This document shows, one piece after another, positions 45,577 through 55,201 of a DNA stretch of 64,000 nucleotides (the first letter of the stretch is position 1; each line of letters starts with the position of its first letter). The stretch covers positions 1 through 64,000 of the forward strand of contig NZ_VWXX01000011.1 of NCBI RefSeq assembly GCF_008632335.1, given 5' to 3'. Under the pieces are notes generated by a model that was not told the origin of the DNA, did no database searches, and saw nothing but the letters and a program-made list of their open reading frames with translations. The DNA is from Thiohalocapsa marina (GTDB lineage: Bacteria > Pseudomonadota > Gammaproteobacteria > Chromatiales > Chromatiaceae). The position numbers and the translations under genes are program-made.

Positions 45577-47749
45577 GTTCCGCTCGAACAGACAAACGCT
45601 GTGCGGTTCGTTTTGTTTGGCCGCACTCAGCGCAAGACCGGCATTCTGCAGCAGGGTGTCTGCATCCCGACCGTCCTGCGGATAACGGGCGACGCCGAGC
45701 GAGGCGGTGATGCTGAGTTGCCGGCCGGCGATATCGAAGGGCGCCGCCAGAACCTGCTGTAGTTCTTTCGCAGGTTTGCAGCACCACCGGTTCGCAGTGA
45801 TCCGGATGCAGGTCGGGCAGCACGATGAGGAACTCGTCGGCCGTCAGGCGTGCCAGCTGCGCCCCGTCGGGCCGCTGCTGGTTCAGCCGCTCGGCAACGG
45901 ACTGCAGCAGGGCATCGCCGATCCCCTGACCGCAAGAGATGTTGACATGCTTGAACCCGTCCAGATCCAGCAGCAGCACGGCCAGGGCGTTCTGACCCGG
46001 GGCGACACCGGCGATGGCCTGCGCCAGCCGGTCACGCCCCAGAATCCGGTTCGGCATGCCGGTCAGGCTGTCGTGATAGGCCAGGAACTCGATGCGCGCG
46101 CGGGCCGCGGTCTGCTCGCTGATGTCGCGGCAAATGGACAGCATGGCGGGTATCCCGCCATAGCGGATCCGGGTTGCACGCACTTCGACCGGAAAGGTGC
46201 GTCCGGTCGCGTCGCGATGCAGTGCAGTGAACGCGGCCTGCCCCTCCTGCTCCAGACGCGCGATCCGCGCCGCGGCATTGACGCCGTCTTCGGGAGTGTC
46301 GACATCCGTGATGTGAAGCTGCAGAAAGGCATCCTGTGACCGACCGTAGTGCCGGCAGGCCTGGTCGTTGACCAGCAGGAAACGGCCATGCAGATCGATG
46401 ATGAACATGGGATCCGCGGCGTTATTGAACAGCATGCGGTATTGCGCCTCGCTGGCCTGGAGCGCGGCATTCGCCGTGCGGATCTCGGCGGTGCGTGCCT
46501 GCACCTGACGCTCCAGATCGGCGCTGAGACGCCGGTAGCGTTGCTCGCTCGCGCGCAGGTCGCGTTCGGCGCGCGTGCGCTGGGTGATGTCGATCATCAC
46601 CGTCAGCAGATAGGCCTGCCCCTGACTGCTGATCTGCTCGCCGTAGAACAGGCCATCGAGGATCTCGCCATCGCGGCGCCGAACCTGCAGCGCCTCGTCA
46701 CTGATGCGCTCACCGGCGAGCAGACGCCGCACCAGGCGCTGATGGCCGGTGGAGTCGGGGAACAGCCTGAGCGCGGCGGCCGATTTGCCCAGGACCTGCT
46801 GGCGTTGATAGCCCAGGGTGTCCAGAAACGCCTGGTTGACGTCCTCGAACCGCCGCTCGGGCAGACGAGTCAGGGCCATGAAGGCCGGATTGAGCTGAAA
46901 CAGCCGCTCGAAGCGCTGCTTTGCCTCCTGCTCGACACTGAGATCCTTGATGATGCCGAAGAAACAGTCAGCCCCGTTCCAGCGACCCGGCCAGACACGT
47001 GTTTCCACCGGGACCAGCGCACCGTCCCTAGCCTGCAGGGGCAGCGGACAGCGCTGGCGCTCGGCACGCAGCATGGCGGCAAAGATCGCTTCGGCCTCCG
47101 CTCGCAGCTCGGCGGGATGCAGGTCAAGCACGTGCATCCCGACCATCTCAGCGGCGTCGTAGCCCAGGATGTGCTCGCAGGCCGGATTGGCGAACAGGAT
47201 GCGCCCATCGAGGCCGACCACCAACATGAGATCTTCGACGGTGGCGAAGAAGGTCTGAAAATTGACCACCAACTCGCGCAACGCCTGCCTGGCGCGTTGC
47301 AGCGCAACGCCCTCGTCCACCTGCATCGGCTCCGACAGCCTGTAGCCCTCGCCCCGCACGGTTCTTACCGGCGGCAAACGGCCGAGGCGATGCTTGCAAC
47401 GGCGCCGCAGCCGACTCACCACCTGATCGAGCCATGTCTGCTCGTAGTCGTACCAGCGGCGACCCAGCGCTTCGACGAGCGAGCGCCGGCTGACAGTCGC
47501 GCCCCGGGCCTGGGCGAGCGTCTGCAGCAAGCCGAGTTCCATTCGGGAGAGCCCCTGCACCAGGCCCTCGGGCGAAGTCAGTTCACCCCGCTGAGAGTCC
47601 AGATGCCAGGCATCTTCCCCGGGCTGAGCGGCCGCCACGGCCTGCGGCAGTCGTGCCTTGTCTTCGTCGGCGTCGCTCACCCGTGCGTTCCGTACCGCCG
47701 ATTGCCGGCAGGCGCAGCGCCCAACGAGAACCCTCGGAGGTGGTGGCAT
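45548..47749 (-). pseudogene. Winged-helix-PAS-GGDEF part of a frameshifted c-di-GMP protein
   Basis: 733-residue frame. Order: an OmpR/PhoB-type winged helix (about 45-145, ending VRTVRGEGYRLSEP), three PAS domains (about 165-280, 285-400, 435-550), and a GGDEF domain whose signature is RLTADEF rather than GGDEF, so cyclase activity is probably lost. At about 45762-45769 the frame changes: removing one A from GAAAGAACT restores [15 protein letters not shown] and joins the EAL domain. The last about 60 residues given are out of frame. A GTG at 47677 is an alternative start; it overlaps an upstream open frame as GTGA. Confidence 0.82.
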
Positions 47750-48335
47750 TTGGCAAGGTTCAGGTACATGTTGCTGTCATCCGCCACCAGAAGGCGCGTT
47801 CCACCCCAAGGCGCCTGCCCAGCCCGCTGTCGACCAGACGAACCCTGTAAGGCGTGATGCCAACCGGCATCGAGATCACCGAGCCGCCAGGGCCTTGATC
47901 GCTGCCTCCGCATTCCCCTCATGAATAAAGTCCGACAAGTCAACCAAATCCGGCAGCCTAACCGAAGCAATGCTTCGCTGTCTGACAGATTCTGACACCC
48001 TTCGCCAAACCGCAGAGCCAAAGAGCACGCAATACGCACGCAAAGAAGCCGACACAAACGCTGGCGGGTCGCTGCGTGCTCCAAGCCTCTGCGGATTGAA
48101 TTTGAAATTGCTGGTCGGCCCCTGCCCGTTTGCCGGGGTGGTTGTTACCGGGATACACTAAGCAGCTTGGGCTTACCCACAGGCTGGCCACGTACGCTGC
48201 AGCAGGCGACGACCATCGCCGATCTGCTGACCAAGCCGCCCGTGACTGAGCAGGGGTAAGGGGTCCAGGGTGCGCGCAGCGTGCAGCAAGGTTAGATTGT
48301 GAGGTTGTGATGAATCCCGAGACAGGAGTGTGGAT
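47750..48335. other. Intergenic region at the left edge of the restriction island
   Basis: No strong gene. It holds a possible 40-codon minus-strand ORF (47876-47998). On the plus strand is a fragment whose only coding-like tail reads TIADLLTKPPVTEQG before a stop near 48259; it could be a gene remnant at the insertion edge. Repeats and tRNA-type attachment sites are not visible. Confidence 0.4.
47876..47998 (-). CDS. Possible small ORF (40 aa)
   Basis: GTG start preceded by GAAGG; the product ends LVDLSDFIHEGNAEAAIKALAAR, which reads like real protein and has balanced composition, unlike the shadow frames around it. It may be the 3' remnant of a longer gene. No family recognised. Confidence 0.3.
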   Translation of the reverse strand: MSESVRQRSIASVRLPDLVDLSDFIHEGNAEAAIKALAAR

Positions 48336-49817
48336 GTGGCGGTGAGCAGTGAGGTTGGGCGTCAGTTTCAGCAGGCGTTCAAGAACATCGACGATGTGCT
48401 CTGGAAAGAGGCGGGCTGCACCACCGAGCTTGACTACACCGAGCAGACCTCGTGGCTGTTGTTCCTGAAGTACCTCAACGACCTTGAACAAGACAGGGCG
48501 ATGGAGGCGGAGCTTGAAGGCAAGCCCTACAACTACATCCTGGGCCAACCCTATCGCTGGGAGCGCTGGGCGGCGCCCAAGAGCAAGGACGGCAAGCTCG
48601 ATCACAATCAGGCGCTCACAGGCGATGACCTGGTGGACTTCGTCGATCGCACGCTGTTTCCGTACCTGCACGGCTTCAAGCTGAGGGCCAGCGGCCCCAA
48701 CACCATCGAATACAAGATCGGCGAGATTTTCGGCGAGATCAAGAACAAGGTCCGCAGCGGCTACAACCTCCGCGAGATCATCGACCACATCGACGCCCTG
48801 CGCTTTCGCTCCCAGGCCGAGAAGCACGAGCTATCGGCGCTCTACGAAGAGAAGATCAAGCGCATGGGCAACGCCGGGCGCAACGGCGGCGAATACTACA
48901 CCCCGCGCCCGCTCATACGCGCCATGGTGCTGGTGACGGCACCCAAGGTGGGCGAGCGCGTCTACGACGGTGCCTGTGGGTCGGCGGGCTTCCTCTGCGA
49001 GGCGTTTGATCACATGAAGGCCCTGCCGGGGCTGACCACGGCGGACATGAAGACGCTGCAGGAGCGCAGCTTCTACGGCAAGGAGAAGAAGTCGCTGGCC
49101 TACGTCATCGCGATCATGAACCTGATCCTGCATGGCATCGAGGCGCCGAACATCATCCACAGCAACACCCTGGCCGAGAACCTGGCCGACGTTCAGGACA
49201 AGGACCGCTACGACATCGTGCTGGCCAATCCGCCCTTCGGCGGCAAGGAGCGCAAGGAGGTCCAGCAGAACTTCCCGATCCGCACCGGCGAGACGGCGTT
49301 CCTCTTCCTGCAGCACTTCATCAAGGTGCTCAAGGCCGGCGGTCGTGCGGCGGTGGTCATCAAGAACACCTTCCTCTCCAACTCCGACAACGCCTCGGTG
49401 AGCTTGCGCAAGCTGCTGCTGGAGTCCTGCAACCTGCACACGGTGCTGGATTGCCCGAGCGGCACCTTCCAGGGGGCCGGGGTGAAGACCGTGGTGCTGT
49501 TCTTCGAGAAGGGCGCGCCGACGCGCAAGATCTGGTACTACCAGCTCGATCCAGGCCGAAAGCTCGGCAAGACGACACCGCTCAATGACGATGACCTCGC
49601 CGAGTTTGTTGAGTTGCAGAAGACATTTGCCGACTCGCCGAAGAGTTGGACGGTGGATGTCGAGACGGTCGACACGACCACCTACGATCTATCGGTGAAG
49701 AATCCGAACGGCGGAGAGGATGTGGTGCACCGGAGTCCGCAGGCAATCCTCGATGAGATCGCAAAGCTCGATGCGGAGAGTGCGGAGGTGTTGGGTAGGA
49801 TCAGGGCGCTGCTATGA
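48336..49817 (+). CDS. hsdM: Type I restriction-modification system, DNA methylase subunit M
   Basis: N6-adenine methyltransferase of a type I R-M system, 493 residues. The N-terminal HsdM_N helical domain begins SSEVGRQFQQAFKNIDDVLWKE. The AdoMet motif I is DGACGSAGFLCEAF near 216, and the catalytic motif IV is NPPFGG near 298. I place the start at the GTG 7 bp after AGGAG (48324-48328); the GTG at 48330 is too close to that site. It overlaps hsdS by 4 bp. Confidence 0.95.
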   Translation: MAVSSEVGRQFQQAFKNIDDVLWKEAGCTTELDYTEQTSWLLFLKYLNDLEQDRAMEAELEGKPYNYILGQPYRWERWAAPKSKDGKLDHNQALTGDDLVDFVDRTLFPYLHGFKLRASGPNTIEYKIGEIFGEIKNKVRSGYNLREIIDHIDALRFRSQAEKHELSALYEEKIKRMGNAGRNGGEYYTPRPLIRAMVLVTAPKVGERVYDGACGSAGFLCEAFDHMKALPGLTTADMKTLQERSFYGKEKKSLAYVIAIMNLILHGIEAPNIIHSNTLAENLADVQDKDRYDIVLANPPFGGKERKEVQQNFPIRTGETAFLFLQHFIKVLKAGGRAAVVIKNTFLSNSDNASVSLRKLLLESCNLHTVLDCPSGTFQGAGVKTVVLFFEKGAPTRKIWYYQLDPGRKLGKTTPLNDDDLAEFVELQKTFADSPKSWTVDVETVDTTTYDLSVKNPNGGEDVVHRSPQAILDEIAKLDAESAEVLGRIRALL

Positions 49818-50977
49818 GCAAAGAATGGACGATGAAACCGCTTGGTGAGGTTTGCGACATTCTTGATAGTCGGCGGAAACCAGTAACACAACGCGACCGC
49901 GTTTCCGGCCCTTATCCTTATTACGGAGCAACAGGCATCCTTGACTACGTCGATGGATACCTCTTTGACGAACCGCTGGTGTTAGTAGGCGAGGACGGCG
50001 CAAAATGGGAGGCGGGAGAAAACTCCGCGTTCCACGTCGACGGTAAGTGTTGGGTTAACAATCACGCCCACGTGTTACGGCCCCATCGTGACACTATATT
50101 GGATCAGTGGCTTATCTATCATCTTAACCACACCGACCTCACAGAGTTTGTTTCCGGCCTTACTGTTCCAAAGCTCAATCAGGGTAATCTTCGGGAGATA
50201 CCCATACCTGCTGCTCCACTCCCCGAACAAAAGCGCATTGTTGCCAAGCTCGACGAAGCCTTCGACGGTATCGCCAAGGCCAAGGAGATTGCCGAGAAGA
50301 ACGTCGCGAACGCTCGCGCGATCTTCGAGAGCGAGCTGAACGCGATCTTTACGAAGAAAGGAGAGGGCTGGGAGGAAACGAAGCTCGAGAAAGTGCTCGC
50401 TGTCCAACCACAGAATGGCTGGTCACCACCAGCAGCCAATCACTCCGATTCGGGAACGCCCGTCCTAACACTATCCTCAGTCACGGGGTTTCGTTTCAGA
50501 CTCGATAAACTTAAGTTTACATCGGCACCAACTGATCCCAGTCGCAACTATTGGGTGAAGAACGGTGACTTTCTCATTACGCGGAGCAACACGCCCGAGC
50601 TTGTTGGACACGTGGCGATCGCGTCTGGAATTGATACACCGACGATTTACCCAGACCTCATCATGCGGATGAATCCTCAGCAAGACCGAATGTTGAGCAG
50701 GTTCCTCTACTATCAAATGCGAGGCACCACTTTGCGCAAGGAAATTACCGGCAGAGCGCATGGTGCGAACCCAACGATGAAGAAAATTAGCAATAAATCA
50801 GTGAAAGCCCTGCCGGTTGTTGTTCCGCCTATCGCTACGCAAAGCGCGATAGTGGAAGCTCTCGACGCACTCACAGAAGAAATCCAACACCTCGGATCGA
50901 TCTACCAAACCAAACTCACCGAACTCGACGCCCTAAAGCAGTCCCTCCTACACCACGCCTTCACCGGTCAGCTCTAA
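49814..50977 (+). CDS. hsdS: Type I restriction-modification system, specificity subunit S
   Basis: DNA-recognition subunit, 387 residues, with the usual two target-recognition domains (about 5-125 and 185-345). Each is followed by a conserved helical spacer: LPEQKRIVAKLDEAFDGIAKAKEIAE near 136-160 and IATQSAIVEALDALTEEIQHLGSIYQ near 337-362. ATGA overlap with hsdM. It is AT-richer than hsdM and hsdR, as expected for rapidly exchanged recognition domains. Confidence 0.95.
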   Translation: MSKEWTMKPLGEVCDILDSRRKPVTQRDRVSGPYPYYGATGILDYVDGYLFDEPLVLVGEDGAKWEAGENSAFHVDGKCWVNNHAHVLRPHRDTILDQWLIYHLNHTDLTEFVSGLTVPKLNQGNLREIPIPAAPLPEQKRIVAKLDEAFDGIAKAKEIAEKNVANARAIFESELNAIFTKKGEGWEETKLEKVLAVQPQNGWSPPAANHSDSGTPVLTLSSVTGFRFRLDKLKFTSAPTDPSRNYWVKNGDFLITRSNTPELVGHVAIASGIDTPTIYPDLIMRMNPQQDRMLSRFLYYQMRGTTLRKEITGRAHGANPTMKKISNKSVKALPVVVPPIATQSAIVEALDALTEEIQHLGSIYQTKLTELDALKQSLLHHAFTGQL

Positions 50978-50987
50978 CAGGCACAGC

Positions 50988-53390
50988 ATGAACGAGGCCG
51001 AGACCCGCGCCGAGCATATCGACCCTGCACTCGCAGCGGCGGGCTGGGGTGTGGTCGACGGCAGCCGCATCCGGCGGGAGTATCCGATCACGCTCGGACG
51101 GCTGGAGGGTGCAGGCAAGCGCGGCAAAGCCCTGTCGGCGGACTATGTGCTGGAGTACCGCAACACCAAGCTCGCCGTGGTGGAGGCCAAGGCCTGGGAC
51201 CTGCCGCTGACCGAAGGCGTCGGCCAAGCCAAGAATTACTCCGGCAAGCTCTCCATCCGCTTCGGCTACGCCAGCAACGGTCAAGGCGTCTACGAGATCG
51301 ACATGGAGACCGGTGCCGAGGGCGAGGTGGCCGGCTTCCCGACACCAGAGACGCTGTGGAATCGGCTCTTTCCAGCCCAGAACCACTGGCGGGATCGCTT
51401 CGCGGCGGTGCCCTTCGAGGACCGGGGCGGCTACTTCCAGGGGCGGTATTACCAGGACATCGCCATCGAGCGGGTGCTCGCGGCCATCAGTCAGGGTCAG
51501 GCGCGCATCCTACTGACGCTGGCGACCGGCACGGGCAAGACCTTCATCGCCTTTCAGATCACCTGGAAGCTGTTCCACAGCCGCTGGAACCTGACCGACT
51601 GGAACCGCGCCGAAGCACCGACGCGACGCCCGCGCATCCTGTTTCTGGCCGACCGCAACATCCTGGCCGATCAGGGCTACAACGCCTTCTCCGCCTTCCC
51701 CGAGGATGCCCTGGTGCGCATCGCCCCCGAGGACATCCGCAAGAAGGGCCGGGTGCCGAAGAACGGCAGCATCTTCTTCACCATCTTCCAGACCTTCATG
51801 AGCGGGCCGGCCAAGCATGGGGAGCCGTCACCCTACTTCGGCGACTACCCGCCGGACTTCTTCGACTTCGTCGTCATCGACGAGTGCCATCGCGGCGGCG
51901 CCAACAACGAGAGCACCTGGCGGGCGATCCTCGACTACTTTGCACCGGCGGTGCAGTTGGGACTGACGGCCACCCCGAAGCGCCGGGACAACGTGGATAC
52001 CTATGCCTACTTCGGCGAGCCGGTCTATGTCTACTCACTGAAGGACGGCATCAACGACGGCTTTCTCACCCCGTTTCGCGTGAAGCAGATCTCCACCACG
52101 CTCGATGAGTACGTCTACACCAGCGACGACAGCCTGATCGAGGGCGAGATCGAGGCCGGCAAGTGCTACGAGGAGGCCGACTTCAACCGGATCATTGAGA
52201 TCAGAGAGCGGGAGAAGAAGCGGGTTGACATCTTCATGTCGCAGATCGACCAGCGCGAGAAGACCCTGGTGTTTTGCGCCAATCAGGCCCATGCGCTCGT
52301 GGTGCGGGACCTGATCAATCAGGCAAAGACCAGCACAGACCCCAACTACTGCCACCGCGTGACCGCCGACGACGGCGCCCTCGGCGAGCAACACCTGCGC
52401 GACTTCCAGGACAACGAGAAGACAATCCCGACCATCCTCACCACCTCGCAGAAGCTCTCGACCGGCGTGGATGCCCGCAACATCCGCAACATCATCCTCA
52501 TGCGGCCGATCAAGTCGATGATCGAGTTCAAGCAGATCATCGGGCGCGGCACGCGCCTCTACGACGGCAAGGGCTATTTCACGCTCTACGACTTCGTGAA
52601 GGCGCACCATCACTTCAGCGATCCCGAGTGGGACGGCGAGCCGATGGAGCCGGAGGTCTGCCCCCGCTGCGGGTTTTATCCCTGCGTCTGCATCCAGGAG
52701 CCGCCACCACCGTGCCCGATCTGCGGAAAGTCACCCTGCGAATGCCCCAAGGAGCCCTGCCCGGTCTGCGGACGCAACCCGTGCGTGTGTCCGAAGCGCA
52801 CCAAGGCGAGGGTGAAGCTCGCCGACGGGAAGGAACGGCAGATTCAGAGCATGATGGCGACGACCTTCTGGCACCCGGACGGGACGCCGATGTCCGCGCA
52901 GCAGTTCATGGAGTCGCTGTTTGGCCGGTTGCCCGATTTCTTCCACAACGAGGATGAGCTGCGCACCCTCTGGAGCCAACCGGAGACGCGCTCGCAACTG
53001 CTGGCCGGTCTGGCGGAACAGGGATTTGGACGGGACCAGCTTGCGGAGATGCAGCGCATCATCTCGGCGGAGAACAGCGATCTGTTCGACGTGCTCGCGT
53101 TCGTGGCCTACGCGGCCCCACCCTTGACACGCGAGGAGCGGGCGGCACGGGCCAAAGTCATCATCACCACCCACTTCTCGCCGAAGCAACAGGTCTTTCT
53201 CGACTTCGTGCTCTCGCACTACGTGCGCAGCGGCGTGGAGGAACTCGACAAGGACAAGCTGAAGGAGCTGCTAAGGCTCAAGTATCACGGCTCCATCGCC
53301 GATGCCGTCGCGGAGCTAGGAAGCCCAGTGGAGATTGGCAAAACCTTCGTGGACTTTCAGCAGTGGCTGTATGCGAAGGAGGCGGCGTAG
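50988..53390 (+). CDS. hsdR: Type I restriction-modification system, endonuclease subunit R
   Basis: Translocating endonuclease subunit, 800 residues. The N-terminal nuclease domain has VVEAKAW (E-x-K) near 60-66; the SF2 motor has Walker A LATGTGKTF near 177-185, a DECH box (VIDECHRGG) near 297, and GRGTRLYDGKGYFTLYDF as motif VI. The C-terminus carries the EcoEI-type region. Between motor and C-terminal domain (about 555-605) is a run of three CPxCGxxPCxC motifs with twelve cysteines, a probable zinc-binding insert. It starts 10 bp after hsdS. Confidence 0.95.
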   Translation: MNEAETRAEHIDPALAAAGWGVVDGSRIRREYPITLGRLEGAGKRGKALSADYVLEYRNTKLAVVEAKAWDLPLTEGVGQAKNYSGKLSIRFGYASNGQGVYEIDMETGAEGEVAGFPTPETLWNRLFPAQNHWRDRFAAVPFEDRGGYFQGRYYQDIAIERVLAAISQGQARILLTLATGTGKTFIAFQITWKLFHSRWNLTDWNRAEAPTRRPRILFLADRNILADQGYNAFSAFPEDALVRIAPEDIRKKGRVPKNGSIFFTIFQTFMSGPAKHGEPSPYFGDYPPDFFDFVVIDECHRGGANNESTWRAILDYFAPAVQLGLTATPKRRDNVDTYAYFGEPVYVYSLKDGINDGFLTPFRVKQISTTLDEYVYTSDDSLIEGEIEAGKCYEEADFNRIIEIREREKKRVDIFMSQIDQREKTLVFCANQAHALVVRDLINQAKTSTDPNYCHRVTADDGALGEQHLRDFQDNEKTIPTILTTSQKLSTGVDARNIRNIILMRPIKSMIEFKQIIGRGTRLYDGKGYFTLYDFVKAHHHFSDPEWDGEPMEPEVCPRCGFYPCVCIQEPPPPCPICGKSPCECPKEPCPVCGRNPCVCPKRTKARVKLADGKERQIQSMMATTFWHPDGTPMSAQQFMESLFGRLPDFFHNEDELRTLWSQPETRSQLLAGLAEQGFGRDQLAEMQRIISAENSDLFDVLAFVAYAAPPLTREERAARAKVIITTHFSPKQQVFLDFVLSHYVRSGVEELDKDKLKELLRLKYHGSIADAVAELGSPVEIGKTFVDFQQWLYAKEAA

Positions 53391-53461
53391 TGCACAAGAC
53401 CCGCAGTGGCGCATTCCAAGGAATCGACAACTACCGCAGATGCACTGCGTAATGGCTGCCC

Positions 53462-54466
53462 ATGCGTGACGAACGTCCTAACACAGATGCGGAGCTGTTC
53501 TCGTTTCCGGACGAACCAGAGCCCAGCGAACCGGCTCCTGAGAAAGACCAGATTGGTGAGTACATTCTCGCTCAGATCAAAGAGGGGGCAGGTCGGTGGG
53601 AAATGCCGTGGCACCGGGGCTTAAAGGAAGCTAAAAACGGAGTGACCGGTGCCACCTTTCAAGGACAGAACGCAATCATCCTCTGGGCCGAGGGTATGAA
53701 GCGTGGTTATTGGTCTGAGGAGTGGGCGACATTGCGTCAGTGGAACCGCCACGGAGGCAGGGTGCGTCGAGGTGCCAAGGGCGTTCGGGTCTATCGCCCA
53801 GTACTGCACACCAAGTCTGATCAGCTTGGTGAGCCAAGCTCCACGCCTCACGGCTTCAGGCACTACACCGTGTTCAATTATCAAGACGTTAACGGTGTTG
53901 ACCATGAGCATCCTGATCTGTTCAGCGACATGGCGCCACAGCGTCTTATGACATTACGGAATGAGGCCGCTGAACGCATCGTAGCTGCCACCAGGGCAAA
54001 CATACGCTACGGCGGCGACAACGCTTGCTATGTCTTTAGTGAAGACTGTATCTATATGCCGCTGCGTAAACAATTCCAGTCGAGCCGACACGCATCAGCT
54101 TCGGAAAACTTTTATGCGACCTTGCTACATGAGTTGGTGCATTGGACAAAACCTAGTCTGCGTTGTGGGCGCACGGAATTTAGCGATAATCCGACCGAAA
54201 GCTATGCCTTTGAGGAATTGGTTGCAGAGCTGGGTGCGGCTGTCCTAAATACCCGTTTTCATAAGTTACCAGCGCCTCGTCAGGATCATGCGGCCTACCT
54301 TCAAGGTTGGCTAGAGATATTGGGCTCGGATTTCAGCTACTTTTACAAGGCAATGGGATTGGCACAGATTGCGTCTGATTGGTTGTGCCGGCGCGCGGGT
54401 CTGAATGAGTTTCTGTCAGAGCCGTTACCTACATGGCATATGGGTGACTACAGCATAACATTTTGA
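53462..54466 (+). CDS. ArdC-type antirestriction / metallopeptidase protein
   Basis: A 334-residue protein with the ArdC N-terminal ssDNA-binding domain (IGEYILAQIKEGAGRWEMPWHRG ... FQGQNAIILWAEGMKRGYWSEEWATLRQW ... VRRGAKGVRVYRP) and the C-terminal zinc-peptidase-like domain with H223-E-L-V-H227. ArdC proteins of conjugative plasmids protect incoming ssDNA from type I enzymes. Here the gene follows hsdR by 71 bp on the same strand but is visibly AT-richer, so it probably has a different origin. Confidence 0.85.
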   Translation: MRDERPNTDAELFSFPDEPEPSEPAPEKDQIGEYILAQIKEGAGRWEMPWHRGLKEAKNGVTGATFQGQNAIILWAEGMKRGYWSEEWATLRQWNRHGGRVRRGAKGVRVYRPVLHTKSDQLGEPSSTPHGFRHYTVFNYQDVNGVDHEHPDLFSDMAPQRLMTLRNEAAERIVAATRANIRYGGDNACYVFSEDCIYMPLRKQFQSSRHASASENFYATLLHELVHWTKPSLRCGRTEFSDNPTESYAFEELVAELGAAVLNTRFHKLPAPRQDHAAYLQGWLEILGSDFSYFYKAMGLAQIASDWLCRRAGLNEFLSEPLPTWHMGDYSITF

Positions 54467-54602
54467 GCCGGAGAAGATTGGTTAAAAGAATCTCCCCTCA
54501 ATAACGGCTCAAACAAAATTATCAAAACAACCTTGCATAAAGGTATAAACCGAAAGACTCCCGAGAAAATTCTTCCCAACACCACAAGTGAGCAGCATAA
54601 TC

Positions 54603-55028
54603 ATGCTACAGCGCCGAATGAGTAAAGCTAGCCGCCGAAGCCTTAATTTCGCAGACAGCGCAGAAATAGTGGGCGACGAGGAATCCTGGGCTATTCGTTT
54701 GATCCAAATCCCACCTTTACCAGTTTTTTTATTGGACAGAAAAGTCAAGAGCTGGTTCGTAACGGGTGGGGACGAAGCCATCGTTTACTACCCATCTGTC
54801 TTATCCGCTGCACAGGCAATACAGCGCGGTCGCCCAGACCTACCCTATAAGGTCGTTCAGATAGATACTATGAGTCGGCAGGGGAAAGATAAAACCTACG
54901 AACAATGGCTTAGGGAAACGATCGCAGCCGCCGAGATCGCTGGAGTACTAAATAACCTGCTGGGCCAGGGGGTCGACATTAATGATGTGTTGGAGAAGAG
55001 CAAGCGATTGAGATTCGAGATGAAATAA
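54603..55028 (+). CDS. Hypothetical protein of the island
   Basis: A 141-residue soluble protein of AT-rich codon use, from the ATG giving MLQRRMSKASRRSLN (a GTG five codons upstream is possible). It contains LPVFLLDRKVKSWFVTGGDEAIVYYPSVLSAAQAIQ-type alpha/beta sequence and a helical charged C-terminus. I do not recognise a family. It lies 137 bp after ardC and 173 bp before the nuclease gene, on the same strand. Confidence 0.6.
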   Translation: MLQRRMSKASRRSLNFADSAEIVGDEESWAIRLIQIPPLPVFLLDRKVKSWFVTGGDEAIVYYPSVLSAAQAIQRGRPDLPYKVVQIDTMSRQGKDKTYEQWLRETIAAAEIAGVLNNLLGQGVDINDVLEKSKRLRFEMK

Positions 55029-55201
55029 CTTTTATTGTCCGAGCGCGTCTGTAGTAATAAAATTGAATATACGATGCGAAAGAAATGAATGGCCTGTTCC
55101 AAGTTCGTCCTACCAACTCTTCCATGGAATACGAACACGCCTAAATAACGGTTGATTCGAGTCTTCTCTCATAAGCAAAAAATCTTGGAGCATGCCAGGT
55201 A

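Noticed and set aside
47677-48084. 135-codon minus-strand frame ending GTGA at the alternative start of the winged-helix gene
   Set aside because: The GTGA overlap is suggestive, but the Arg/Trp-rich translation is unlike a real protein and a different frame in the same stretch (47876-47998) looks better.
47958-48827. 289-codon minus-strand frame opposite hsdM
   Set aside because: Antisense to the HsdM N-terminal domain; not credible.
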